Below are positions 50,226 to 58,107 of a stretch of DNA of 64,000 bases, piece by piece. Origin of the DNA: JBOFBH01 sp051657715 (GTDB taxonomy: Bacteria > Actinomycetota > Actinomycetes > Actinomycetales > Angustibacteraceae); NCBI GenBank assembly GCA_051657715.1, contig JBOFLF010000046.1, positions 1-64,000 of the forward strand. The letters are read 5' to 3'. A program made the position numbers and the translations under genes. The first letter of the stretch is position 1, and each line of letters opens with the position of its first letter. The notes under the pieces were generated by a model. The model was not told the origin of the DNA, did not search any database, and saw only the letters and a program-made list of their open reading frames with translations.

Positions 50226-50506
50226 CCGCAACGGACCGTGGCCAGCTCCGCCTCGATCTCTCACGAGAAGAGGCGCTCTCACGAGAAGAGGCGCTCTCAC
50301 GAGAAGAGGCGCTCTCACGAGAAGAGGCGCTCTCACGAGAAGAGGCGCTCTCACGAGAAGAGGCGCCATACCTCGCAGTCAATGGCGGTCGGCGCTCATC
50401 CTGGCCCAAAGAAACGGTGGCTGCCCTGGAACCGTCCACCAAGGGCAGCCACCGATGTGACGAGATCAGGCGAGTGAGGTGCCCGCCCGATGATCAGACG
50501 TCGTAG
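50222..50506 (+). CDS. Repeat-containing reading frame (LSREEA)n, doubtful gene
   Basis: A 94-codon frame whose GTG overlaps the previous stop (GTGA). Residues 13-48 are six hexapeptides LSREEA, followed by PYLAVNGGRRSSWPKETVAALEP. The C-terminal half runs through the glnA terminator and overlaps the glnA 3' end, so the frame may be fortuitous. If expressed, the repeat would form a charged helix. Confidence 0.3.
   Translation: MTATDRGQLRLDLSREEALSREEALSREEALSREEALSREEALSREEAPYLAVNGGRRSSWPKETVAALEPSTKGSHRCDEIRRVRCPPDDQTS
50258..50365. repeat. 18-bp tandem repeat, six copies
   Basis: Six adjacent exact copies of CTCTCACGAGAAGAGGCG. The unit length is a multiple of three, so every frame stays open. 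Exact identity implies recent expansion or homogenisation; a variable-number locus between strains is likely. It is not a CRISPR because there are no spacers. Confidence 0.9.
50415..50454 (-). terminator. Rho-independent terminator of glnA
   Basis: Exact 13-bp arms (CGGTGGCTGCCCT and its complement) with a 14-nt loop, 40 bp after the glnA stop. On the minus strand the stem is followed by TTTCTTT, giving a classical terminator. Confidence 0.85.
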
Positions 50507-51918
50507 TACAGCTCGAACTCGTGCGGGTGCGGACGCTGACGGATCGGGTCGACCTCGTTCTCCCGCTTCCACTCCACCCAGGTTGAGATCAGGTCGGGGG
50601 TGAACACGTCGCCCTCGGTGAGGTAGTCGTGGTCCGCCTCCAAGGCATCCAGAACCTCAGGCAGCGAGCCAGGTACCTGCGCAATGGTCGCGTGCTCCTC
50701 CGGGGGCAGCTCGTACAGATCCTTGTCGACCGGCTCCGGTGGCTCGATCCGGTTCTTGATGCCGTCCACCCCGGCCATCAGCATGGCCGAGAACGCCAGG
50801 TACGGATTGCTCGACGGATCCGGAACGCGGAACTCGATCCGCTTGGCCTTCGGGTCCGTCCCGGTGATCGGGATCCGCACGCATGCGGATCGGTTCCGCG
50901 CCGAGTACACCAGGTTGACCGGCGCCTCGAAGCCAGGGACCAACCGGTGGTAGGAGTTCATCGTCGGGTTGGTGAAGGCCAGCAGCGATGGCGCGTGCTT
51001 GAGCAGACCGCCGATGTACCAGCGGGCGGTGTCCGACAGGCCGCCATAGCCGCGCTCGTCGAAGAACAGCGGCTCGCCGCCCTTCCACAGCGACTGGTGG
51101 CAGTGCATGCCGGACCCGTTGTCACCGAACACCGGCTTCGGCATGAACGTCGCGGTCCGCCCATTGCGGTGCACCACGTTCTTCACCACATACTTGAACA
51201 GCATGACCTTGTCGGCCGAACGAGCCAACGAGTCGAACCGGTAGTTGATCTCGGCCTGGCCAGCACTGCCCACCTCGTGGTGAGCCCGCTCCACCTCGAG
51301 CCCGACGGCGTCGAGCTCGGCGACGATCTCGTCCCGCAGGTCGGCGAAGTGGTCCACCGGCGGCACCGGGAAATAACCGCTCTTGTACGGGGTCTTGTGG
51401 CCGAGGTTGCGCCCGCCCTCGTCCCGACCGGTGTTCCATGCTCCCTCGATCGAATCGATGGCGTAGAAGCCGCCGTTCGGCTTGGTCTCGAAACGAACGT
51501 CGTCGAAGACGTAGAACTCGGCCTCCGGGGCGAAGAACGCGGTGTCCGCGATACCCGTCGACTTCAGGTAGGCCTCGGCCTTCGCCGCGACTTGACGAGG
51601 GTCGCGGCTGTACGGTTCGTCAGTCAGCGGGTCGACGATGGAGAAGTTGAGGTTGAGCGTCTTGCGGACCCGGAACGGGTCCAGGTAGGCGGTCGAGACA
51701 TCGGGGATCAGCTTCATGTCCGACTCGTGGATCGCTTGGAAGCCCCGGATCGACGAGCCGTCGAACATCTGCCCGGTGGTGAAGAAGTCCGCGGTGACAG
51801 ACGCCGCCGGCACGTTGAAGTGCTGCATCACCCCCGGCAGGTCGCAGAAGCGGACGTCGACGAATTCCACACCCTCCTGCTTGATGTAGGACATGACCTC
51901 GTCGGTACTGCTGAACAT
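50494..51918 (-). CDS. glnA: Glutamine synthetase, type I
   Basis: A 474-residue main glutamine synthetase. Motifs: FTTGQMFDGSSIRGF, PEAEFYVFDDVRF, HHEVGSAGQAEINYRFDSL, KPVFGDNGSGMHCHQSLW, RNRSACVRIP and RIEFRVPDPSSNPYLAFSAMLMAG. The adenylylation site is present as DKDLYELPPEE (Tyr near residue 402), matching control by GlnE. ATG 51918 has AGGAGG upstream. A GlnR-type box lies 74-89 bp before the start, so transcription should respond to nitrogen supply. Confidence 0.97.
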   Translation of the reverse strand: MFSSTDEVMSYIKQEGVEFVDVRFCDLPGVMQHFNVPAASVTADFFTTGQMFDGSSIRGFQAIHESDMKLIPDVSTAYLDPFRVRKTLNLNFSIVDPLTDEPYSRDPRQVAAKAEAYLKSTGIADTAFFAPEAEFYVFDDVRFETKPNGGFYAIDSIEGAWNTGRDEGGRNLGHKTPYKSGYFPVPPVDHFADLRDEIVAELDAVGLEVERAHHEVGSAGQAEINYRFDSLARSADKVMLFKYVVKNVVHRNGRTATFMPKPVFGDNGSGMHCHQSLWKGGEPLFFDERGYGGLSDTARWYIGGLLKHAPSLLAFTNPTMNSYHRLVPGFEAPVNLVYSARNRSACVRIPITGTDPKAKRIEFRVPDPSSNPYLAFSAMLMAGVDGIKNRIEPPEPVDKDLYELPPEEHATIAQVPGSLPEVLDALEADHDYLTEGDVFTPDLISTWVEWKRENEVDPIRQRPHPHEFELYYDV

Positions 51919-51991
51919 CCGTCCTCCTCATGAGACCTGGGTTGGGCTTTTCGACGCTAAAGATCAGCGATCACGCATCAGTATCCCGAGT

Positions 51992-52007
51992 GTTTCTCAT
52001 GAGTTAC
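51992..52007 (-). promoter_or_regulatory. GlnR box upstream of glnA
   Basis: On the minus strand, GTAAC-TCATGA-GAAAC matches the gTnAc-n6-GaAAc element bound by actinobacterial GlnR. A partial second element, GATAC, follows after six bases. It lies between glnA and the divergent RDD gene. Confidence 0.7.
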
Positions 52008-52083
52008 GAAGCCCACGAGGGTGTGTCTCGCTAGTGACTGCCCGAGAAGGGAGGGATCACCTGCCGGGTGGCCGCATCCCTCG

Positions 52084-52089
52084 TACCCT
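52084..52089 (+). promoter_or_regulatory. -10 element, leaderless RDD-gene mRNA
   Basis: TACCCT, six bases (TGTTCC), then GTG 52096. Confidence 0.55.
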
Positions 52090-52095
52090 TGTTCC

Positions 52096-52545
52096 GTGGT
52101 CGATCGAGCGCAGAACAAGGTGTCGGGGCTCGCCGCTGACCCTGGCAACGACGAGTACCCCGGCAAACGGCTTGGCCTACCTCAAGACGGGCACGGCTCG
52201 GTCGCCGGTTTCGGGCGGCGGGTGGTCGCGGTGTTCATCGACTGGTTCCTTGCGCTGCTGATCTCGTCGGCCGCATGGGGCGGTTCCGACCCGACGGTTC
52301 GGCAAGCTGCCACGCTTGGGCTGTTCGCGATCATGCACGTGGGGTTGGTCGGCACCTTGGGGGGCAGCCCCGGGCACCTGGCCATGGGCATGCGTGCCGT
52401 CCGGATGGACGGCAGTGCAGCTGGTCCAGCGCGTGCGCTCAATCGCACGGTGCTGCTCGTCCTAGTTGTGCCGGCGCTGGTCTGGGACCGAGACCAACGA
52501 GGACTTCACGATCGATTCTCGGGAACGATCCTGCGCCGGGTGTGA
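52096..52545 (+). CDS. RDD-family membrane protein
   Basis: A 149-residue protein with an N-terminal polar stretch and the RDD domain: GFGRRVVAVFIDWFLALLISSAAW, then helices around LGLFAIMHVGLVGTLGGSPGHLAMGMRAVRMDG and LNRTVLLVLVVPALVWDRDQRGLHDRFSGTILRRV. The Arg and Asp residues that name the family are present. GTG 52096 is set by the -10 spacing. Conserved beside glnA in actinobacteria (Rv2219A position). Function unknown; some RDD proteins act in ion exchange. Confidence 0.88.
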   Translation: MVDRAQNKVSGLAADPGNDEYPGKRLGLPQDGHGSVAGFGRRVVAVFIDWFLALLISSAAWGGSDPTVRQAATLGLFAIMHVGLVGTLGGSPGHLAMGMRAVRMDGSAAGPARALNRTVLLVLVVPALVWDRDQRGLHDRFSGTILRRV

Positions 52546-52579
52546 TCACGAAGTCATGAGTGACACGTACGACCGCGGT

Positions 52580-52792
52580 TCAGCTGGCGCGTGGGGCAGT
52601 CGCCGCCGCTGCCTCGTCGGTGCGCGCAGCGGGGATCGTCAAGTGGGCAGCGGTGAGGTCAACGTGGACTTGGTCTCGTCGGGCTCGTTCTGCTTCGACG
52701 GCGACAGCCGCGTTCGCAGTTGCCGTCGCGGCGAGCAAGGCATCCGCTCGTCGCACCCACATTCCCATAATCCGCAGGGCCTGGTTGGTCAT
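52580..52792 (-). CDS. Doubtful small protein
   Basis: A 70-residue frame in the 453-bp gap after the RDD gene: MTNQALRIMGMWVRRADALL and an Ala/Glu-rich helix. Third-position GC is fairly high and the sequence is protein-like, but no ribosome site is visible and the frame can extend to 52885. No family recognised. The rest of this gap shows nothing clear. Confidence 0.3.
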   Translation of the reverse strand: MTNQALRIMGMWVRRADALLAATATANAAVAVEAERARRDQVHVDLTAAHLTIPAARTDEAAAATAPRAS

Positions 52793-52998
52793 CACGGGCT
52801 GAGCCACCGGAACCTCCGCGCTGTTGGAACGTCGGCTTACCACGCTAGTGGACCTGACCTGCGTTTCGGGGGTGTCACCGGGCATGACATTGAGGGAAAG
52901 GCCTGCGACAGGCGGTGATCGACAGACGATGAGGACCTCATAGCGCGCCGCAGAATTCGCCTTCGGTCAGCTCATGACGGTTCGCGATAAGCAGGATG

Positions 52999-53724
52999 TC
53001 AGCGACCGCGTAAACCGCGACGGTCCGGCCGGACCCGTACCGGGTCAATTCCCTTGGGAACTGGGGCCTGAAGGCCGCCAAGCGCGGTCAACCGCTTGTT
53101 GACCGCGGCTGCCTCGTGTTTGGTCAGCACCGGTCGCAATCGCCGCATGGTCCTGACCAGGCGCCGGACCCGGACGTCGGCCTCTCCGGTGCCCACGCGG
53201 AGCACGGTGACCGGCACCGACGGCAGGACCCGAGCAACGCGCTTGCGCTCCTTCTCACCCAAGCGCTCAGCGCGGCCTCGCGGTCCCTCGACGATCAACA
53301 CGACTCCAGCTCGGCCGACTGCGCGGAACACCAACGCGGCGTTGGCGATGTCGCCTGGACGAGTGGCCTCGGCTGCCACCGGCTCCTGGGAGTGGTACCA
53401 GCCGCGGCGTAGCGCTTGCAGGGCCGCGCCGCTTCCGCCGGTCTGCCCCTCCAGGCGGGTGTACGCGGCGCGCTCGGTTCGCCGGGCCATCACGATGACG
53501 GAGGCCAGCAGCGCTGTCGGCGCCCCTAGCACCGTCAGGTATACGGGGTGCCCCACCACGACCCCGATGACGATGAAGACCGCCAGCACGACGACGAACG
53601 CCAGCAGCATCCACCAAACCCCCCGCGGATCCAGCTGGCGTGCCTGCCGGAAGGCCACCCCTACCTGACGGATCCAAGCAAACCGCTTCTTCTTGGGGGT
53701 TTCGGCGGGTGCGGTGCGGGCCAT
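52999..53724 (-). CDS. DUF4191 family membrane protein
   Basis: A 241-residue protein of an actinobacterial family. Two adjacent helices (GVWWMLLAFVVVLAVFIVIGVVVG, LTVLGAPTALLASVIVMA) follow a basic N terminus, then a cytoplasmic domain (YTRLEGQTGGSGAALQALRRGWYHSQEPVA, VVLIVEGPRGRAERLGEKERKRVARVLPSVPV, RRLRPVLTKHEAAAVNKRLTALGG). ATG 53724. It is always near lipA (Rv2219 position). Function unknown. Confidence 0.9.
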   Translation of the reverse strand: MARTAPAETPKKKRFAWIRQVGVAFRQARQLDPRGVWWMLLAFVVVLAVFIVIGVVVGHPVYLTVLGAPTALLASVIVMARRTERAAYTRLEGQTGGSGAALQALRRGWYHSQEPVAAEATRPGDIANAALVFRAVGRAGVVLIVEGPRGRAERLGEKERKRVARVLPSVPVTVLRVGTGEADVRVRRLVRTMRRLRPVLTKHEAAAVNKRLTALGGLQAPVPKGIDPVRVRPDRRGLRGR

Positions 53725-53818
53725 CGGGATCCTCGGGTCGATAGGGCGTCAGTGCGCTGAACTGGCTGGTTCGTAGGCCGGCGTCATGACCTGATGGGTA
53801 AGAGTAAGACCGGCGCGA

Positions 53819-54820
53819 TCAACGCCCGAGCACGCTACTCGCCTCTTGACGGGCCGGACCTTCAGACCCCAGCGGGGCCAGCAGCGGTGGAATCACGTCA
53901 CCCCGGTGGCGAAGTGCCTGGGCGTACAGGCGGCCGGCCCGGTAGGAGGACCGCACCAGAGGGCCAGCCATCACCCCGGCGAATCCCAGGTGCTCAGCGT
54001 GCTGGGCGAGATCCGCGAACTCCTGCGGATCCACCCAGCGCTCGACCGGATGATGTCGCGGGCTCGGTCGCAGGTACTGCGTGATGGTCACCAGGTCGCA
54101 TCCGGCCGCGTGCAAGTCGGCCAGCGCCTGCTCGACCTCCGCAGAGGTCTCGCCCATCCCGAGGATCAGGTTGGACTTGGTGACCAGGCCGGCCTCCCGG
54201 GCCATGGTGAGCACAGCCAAGGACCGCTGATACCGGAACGCGGGTCGGATCCGTTTGAAGATCCGCGGCACCGTCTCCACGTTGTGCGCGAAGACCTCCG
54301 GGGTGGCGTCCAGAACCTGCCCGACCAGCTCTGGGCGGCCGTCGAAGTCCGGGATCAGGATCTCTACGCCGGTACCAGGATTGATGGTGTGCACCTGCCG
54401 GACGGTCTCGGCGTACAACCAGGCGCCCCCGTCTGGCAGATCGTCGCGGGCGACTCCGGTGACCGTGGCGTACCGCAGCCCCATGGTGCGCACCGACTCC
54501 GCGACCCGCCGTGGTTCGTCGACGTCCAGCGGCGCCGGTCGGCCGGTGTCGATTTGGCAGAAGTCGCAGCGCCGGGTGCACTGCTCACCGCCGATCAGGA
54601 ACGTGGCCTCGCGGTCCTCCCAGCACTCAAAGATGTTCGGACAGCCGGCCTCCTGGCAGACGGTGTGCAACCCCTCGCGGCGAACCAAGCTATCCAGCTG
54701 CGCGTACTGCGGCCCCATCGTCGCCCGGGTGCGGATCCAAGGCGGCTTCCGCTCGATCGGGACCTGTGCATTGCGTGCTTCCAGGCGCAGCATCCGTCGG
54801 CCCTCAGGGGCGATCGTCAC
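53819..54820 (-). CDS. lipA: Lipoyl synthase
   Basis: A 333-residue radical-SAM enzyme that inserts two sulfurs into octanoyl chains on E2 and GcvH proteins. Two clusters are visible: auxiliary cysteines in CQEAGCPNIFECWE and the SAM cluster in CTRRCDFCQID. Further motifs are VTGVARDDLPDGGAW, NVETVPRIFKRIRP and QYLRPSPRHHPVERWV. GTG 54820 has GAGGAG five to six bases upstream. About 380 bp downstream of lipB on the same strand, with a possible small gene on the other strand between them. Confidence 0.96.
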   Translation of the reverse strand: MTIAPEGRRMLRLEARNAQVPIERKPPWIRTRATMGPQYAQLDSLVRREGLHTVCQEAGCPNIFECWEDREATFLIGGEQCTRRCDFCQIDTGRPAPLDVDEPRRVAESVRTMGLRYATVTGVARDDLPDGGAWLYAETVRQVHTINPGTGVEILIPDFDGRPELVGQVLDATPEVFAHNVETVPRIFKRIRPAFRYQRSLAVLTMAREAGLVTKSNLILGMGETSAEVEQALADLHAAGCDLVTITQYLRPSPRHHPVERWVDPQEFADLAQHAEHLGFAGVMAGPLVRSSYRAGRLYAQALRHRGDVIPPLLAPLGSEGPARQEASSVLGR

Positions 54821-55045
54821 GGGAACTCCTCGACCTACACGGTCCGCGGGGGTCTCCCGGGACGCATCTACGGTACGCCGCGCTCGTCGGAGCCTGGTGT
54901 GCCGGTGGGGCTCGTGTGACGCGACGCTGGTAGCGGGCGGAAGCTGAAGAGTAGTGGTGGTCCGGTCGATAGCTGAGGTACCGCGCCTCGTCCGGGTCTG
55001 GCGAGCCGGTGCACCCACAACCCGACCTCTCTCGTGGAGACCGCC

Positions 55046-55234
55046 ATGGCTGTGCACACCACGCCGATGCCCGCCACCGTGGTCCGGGGCGCCAACCCCG
55101 TTCGGCGGCCCGTGGACCAGATGCCGGTGCCGCGCCCGGTGCTGCGCGCCACAGCCTGGTCGTCGTTCCTTGGCTTGGCCACCGGGTTGGTCCTCGGCGC
55201 GATCACGCAGGCGCGGGAGCACGATCGGGGGTGA
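55046..55234 (+). CDS. Small single-helix protein, uncertain
   Basis: A 62-residue frame in the lipA-lipB gap, ATG 55046 with GGAG eight bases upstream. Sequence: PMPATVVRGANPVRRPVDQMPVPRP then one hydrophobic helix (ATAWSSFLGLATGLVLGAI). Its last 32 bases overlap the lipB 3' end on the opposite strand. It looks protein-like but has no family I know. Confidence 0.4.
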   Translation: MAVHTTPMPATVVRGANPVRRPVDQMPVPRPVLRATAWSSFLGLATGLVLGAITQAREHDRG

Positions 55235-55895
55235 GAGCCCATCCGACGTCGGCGAGCGCCTGGCGCATCTGACGTTCAACAGCAGACAGCACATGCTGGA
55301 CGCTGACGTGCTGCCCGAGCTCACCTGTCAGCGACGTGACGCCGGCGTCCGCGATCCCACAGGGAACGATCGTTGAAGCCCAGGACAGGTCACAGTCGCA
55401 GTTCAAGGCAAAGCCGTGCATGGTGACGCCCTGAGACACCCGGACGCCGATCGCGCCCACCTTGCGAGCGGGGCCTCGTTCGTCAGCTGCCACCCACACT
55501 CCGCTTCGACCCTCGATGCGCTGGGCGTTCAGGCCGAGTTCCGCGCACACGGCGATCATCGCGCCCTCGAGCCGGCGAACGTATGCGACCACGTCCATCG
55601 GCTCAGGCAGCCGGATAATCGGGTAGCCGACCAGCTGCCCCGGACCATGCCAGGTGATCTTGCCTCCCCGGTCCACGTCCACCACCGGGGTGCCGTCAAC
55701 CGGGCGCTCGTGGGGGTGGGCGCGTTTGCCCGCCGTGTAGACAGGTCGGTGCTCCAGCAACAACAGGGTGCCCGAGCGGTGTCCGGCGACCACCTCGGCG
55801 TGTACCGTGCGCTGCCGCTGCCAACCCTCCAGGTAAGGCACCAAGTCTGGGGCGAATCCGACGTGCTCAACGTTGAGGTCGGCATGCGTGGACAT
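55203..55895 (-). CDS. lipB: Octanoyl-[ACP]:protein N-octanoyltransferase
   Basis: A 230-residue enzyme moving octanoate from ACP to lipoyl domains, the step before LipA. Motifs: LLLLEHRPVYTAGKRAHPHER, GGKITWHGPGQLVGYPIIRL, RKVGAIGVRVSQGVTMHGFALNCDCDLSWASTIVPCGI (catalytic Lys in RKVGAIG and Cys in VPCGI). ATG 55895 is the likely start; TACCGT ends seven bases before it. A GTG at 55904 would add three residues. Confidence 0.95.
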   Translation of the reverse strand: MSTHADLNVEHVGFAPDLVPYLEGWQRQRTVHAEVVAGHRSGTLLLLEHRPVYTAGKRAHPHERPVDGTPVVDVDRGGKITWHGPGQLVGYPIIRLPEPMDVVAYVRRLEGAMIAVCAELGLNAQRIEGRSGVWVAADERGPARKVGAIGVRVSQGVTMHGFALNCDCDLSWASTIVPCGIADAGVTSLTGELGQHVSVQHVLSAVERQMRQALADVGWALTPDRAPAPA

Positions 55896-56002
55896 GGGTT
55901 CCACGGTACGCCCGACGCAGGTGCGTGGACCGCGGCGGTCCGGTCACGCGGGTCTGATCACCGGGGGCCTGGTCACTGAGGGGTCTGATCACCCTGGGCG
56001 GA

Positions 56003-57331
56003 CTAAGAAACGGTGGTGGACGTGGATGGGGGAGCGGGCGGAAGAAGAAGGGAAGGCGGGAGGCCGAGGTGTGCGAGCACGGCGCGAGCGACCCGACGAC
56101 CGGAGACCAGCGCGCCTTGCACCGACGCGGTGTCCCGGTGATCACCGGCGACGAACAACCCGCCACCGAGGTCGACCGGGCGACGTAAGGGGTGTGGCGG
56201 TGGTGCGGCCGGCAAGGCATGGCTGATCGGATAGCTGGCCACTAGCTCCCAGCCGCGGGGGTCAGCCCCGTAGACCTGGGAGAGCTGAGCGCGAACCGCG
56301 CGCTCAGTAGCGGCATCGTCTCGGGCGCCGAGCACCGTGCTGGCCACCAGCGCCGGGCCGGCCGGGTCTCGGGCACCGGCACCGACATAGCTGGGCGCCA
56401 CGTTCGAGACCACAGCGGTGTTTACCACCGGACCTCGCCGATCACCGTCCAGGTGCAGCATCCGTGACTGGGTCGGTGCCTGACCAGCCAGGTGGTAGAA
56501 GGTGGTCAAGCCTCGGAACGGGACACTCGGCAGTGGGCACAGCTGCTCGGCGGAGCGGCCATCGGTGGCGACCACAACAGCACGAGCCTGGATCGCACCG
56601 TCGTCGGTGACGACCGATACCCCGCCGAACGATCGCGCGACCTGCGTCACCGACGTCCCGAGTCGCAGGACATCAGGCGGAAGCCGAGCTGCCAACTGTT
56701 CAGGGACCGCCTGGATCCCACGTTCGGGCAGCGCGGGACGACCGCGGACGAATGACCGCATCACCAGGTCGACGAACCGGCGGGACGTCTCTTGACCGTC
56801 TTCGGCGAGTACGCCGGCCAGGAACGGCTCGACCACGGCGGTGCGCAGCCGGCCGTTCACCCCCCAGCGGTCCAGGGCTAAGGCCAGCGGCTCGTCATCG
56901 GCCCGCTTCAGCCGTCCAGGATCGCCGTAACCGGCCCGGACCGCCCAGACAGCCAGCGCCACCTTCTCCCGTACGCTTCCCGGCGCTCGCAGGCTGGAGG
57001 GCACCCACCGGAGGGTTCGTCGTGGGTCCCCTAATACCGAGCGTTGCCCGTGGTAGGCGACCACCACGCCGGCGGCGAAGGGCTGGAGCGCCAACGCTGG
57101 TACGTCCAGCAGGCGACCGACGGCCGGGTACGACGGATTGAGCAGCTGGAACCCGCGGTCGAGCAGCAGCCCATCGAGCCGGTCGGTCCGCACCCGGCCG
57201 CCGACGCCGTCGGAAGCCTCGACCAGGCACGTCGTCAGACCGGTGTCGGTGAGGGCAGTTGCTGCCGTCAGGCCTGCCAGTCCAGCGCCCACGACGACGA
57301 CATCGGCCCGCGAGGGGAGGGGTTCAGTCAC
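56003..57331 (-). CDS. FAD-dependent amine-oxidase/desaturase-type flavoprotein
   Basis: A 442-residue flavoprotein. ADVVVVGAGLAGLTAATALTDTGLTTCLVEASDGVGGRVRTDRLDGLLLDRGFQLLNPSYP forms the FAD-binding start; the C-terminal motif is DLGGGLFVAGDHRDTASVQGALVSGRRVARAVL. Resembles NAD(P)-binding desaturase-like proteins of actinobacteria. Substrate unknown. GTG 57331 lies one base after the GntR stop, so the regulator and enzyme are one operon. Confidence 0.87.
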   Translation of the reverse strand: MTEPLPSRADVVVVGAGLAGLTAATALTDTGLTTCLVEASDGVGGRVRTDRLDGLLLDRGFQLLNPSYPAVGRLLDVPALALQPFAAGVVVAYHGQRSVLGDPRRTLRWVPSSLRAPGSVREKVALAVWAVRAGYGDPGRLKRADDEPLALALDRWGVNGRLRTAVVEPFLAGVLAEDGQETSRRFVDLVMRSFVRGRPALPERGIQAVPEQLAARLPPDVLRLGTSVTQVARSFGGVSVVTDDGAIQARAVVVATDGRSAEQLCPLPSVPFRGLTTFYHLAGQAPTQSRMLHLDGDRRGPVVNTAVVSNVAPSYVGAGARDPAGPALVASTVLGARDDAATERAVRAQLSQVYGADPRGWELVASYPISHALPAAPPPHPLRRPVDLGGGLFVAGDHRDTASVQGALVSGRRVARAVLAHLGLPPSLLLPPAPPSTSTTVS

Positions 57332-57332
57332 C

Positions 57333-58001
57333 TCAGCGGGCCGGACGCTCGACTTTGACGATCATCCGGACCAGAGCCGTTCGTGCCCGATCGAGGTGCT
57401 GGGTCAGCACCTCGGCGGCTCCGTGCGGGTCGCCGGCATCGATCCGCGACAGGATCTCCGCGTGCTCGTTGGCGACCACCCGAGGCTCGATGACCCGATG
57501 AAGCTGCCTCGTGGCCAGGCACAGCTGGGCTTCGCTGAGGGTGGTTGCGTACATCCGGCTGAGCCGGACGAACCCGACCGCGTCGGTCAACGCTCGGTGG
57601 AAGTTCATGTCCGCGTCCAAGATCTCGGCCAGCGATGCGTCCCACCCCCGTCCGCGCAGCGCAGCAACCGCTTCGATCGCCCGCTGGGGGACGAGCCGTT
57701 GTTCGGCCAGCCGGCGGACAACCTGTTGTTCGATCAGGATCCGGGTGTCGTAGATGTCGTGCACGTCGTCGGCGAGGAACACCGGTACTTGGGCGCTGCG
57801 GTGAGCGCGTCGTTGCAGCAGCCCGGATGCGGCGAGGCGTTCGATCGCGGCCCGGGCGGTCGGCCGGGCCACTCCCACCGAGGAGGCGACGCCGTTCTCG
57901 GTGAGGTGCGCCCCAGCGGGGATCTCGCTGGTGAGGATCCGCTGGCGCAGCCGCTCGGTGAGGGCATCGACCAGCGATCTCGGGCCTCGTGGCACGTTCA
58001 T
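57333..58001 (-). CDS. GntR-family (FadR-like) regulator
   Basis: A 222-residue repressor. The N-terminal winged helix has LTERLRQRILTSEIPAGAHLTENGVASSVGVARPTARAAIERLAASGLLQRR; the C-terminal all-helical FCD domain carries metal ligands in ILDADMNFHRALTDAVG and VVANEHAEILSRIDAGDPHGAAEVLTQHL. ATG 58001 with GGGGAG six bases upstream is preferred to ATG 58019. Probably controls the flavoprotein gene that it abuts; ligand unknown. Confidence 0.9.
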   Translation of the reverse strand: MNVPRGPRSLVDALTERLRQRILTSEIPAGAHLTENGVASSVGVARPTARAAIERLAASGLLQRRAHRSAQVPVFLADDVHDIYDTRILIEQQVVRRLAEQRLVPQRAIEAVAALRGRGWDASLAEILDADMNFHRALTDAVGFVRLSRMYATTLSEAQLCLATRQLHRVIEPRVVANEHAEILSRIDAGDPHGAAEVLTQHLDRARTALVRMIVKVERPAR

Positions 58002-58107
58002 GGTTCTCCCCCGGGCCATCGTCGCGGGCTCGGTCAGCCTACGGGTCGGCGCTGGACCCTGTGGACAGCATCAGCACAGGTGGTCTGCTTTCGCACATGC
58101 TGATGGT

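Noticed and set aside
50258..50365. CRISPR array
   Set aside because: The six units are contiguous without spacers and no cas gene is near.
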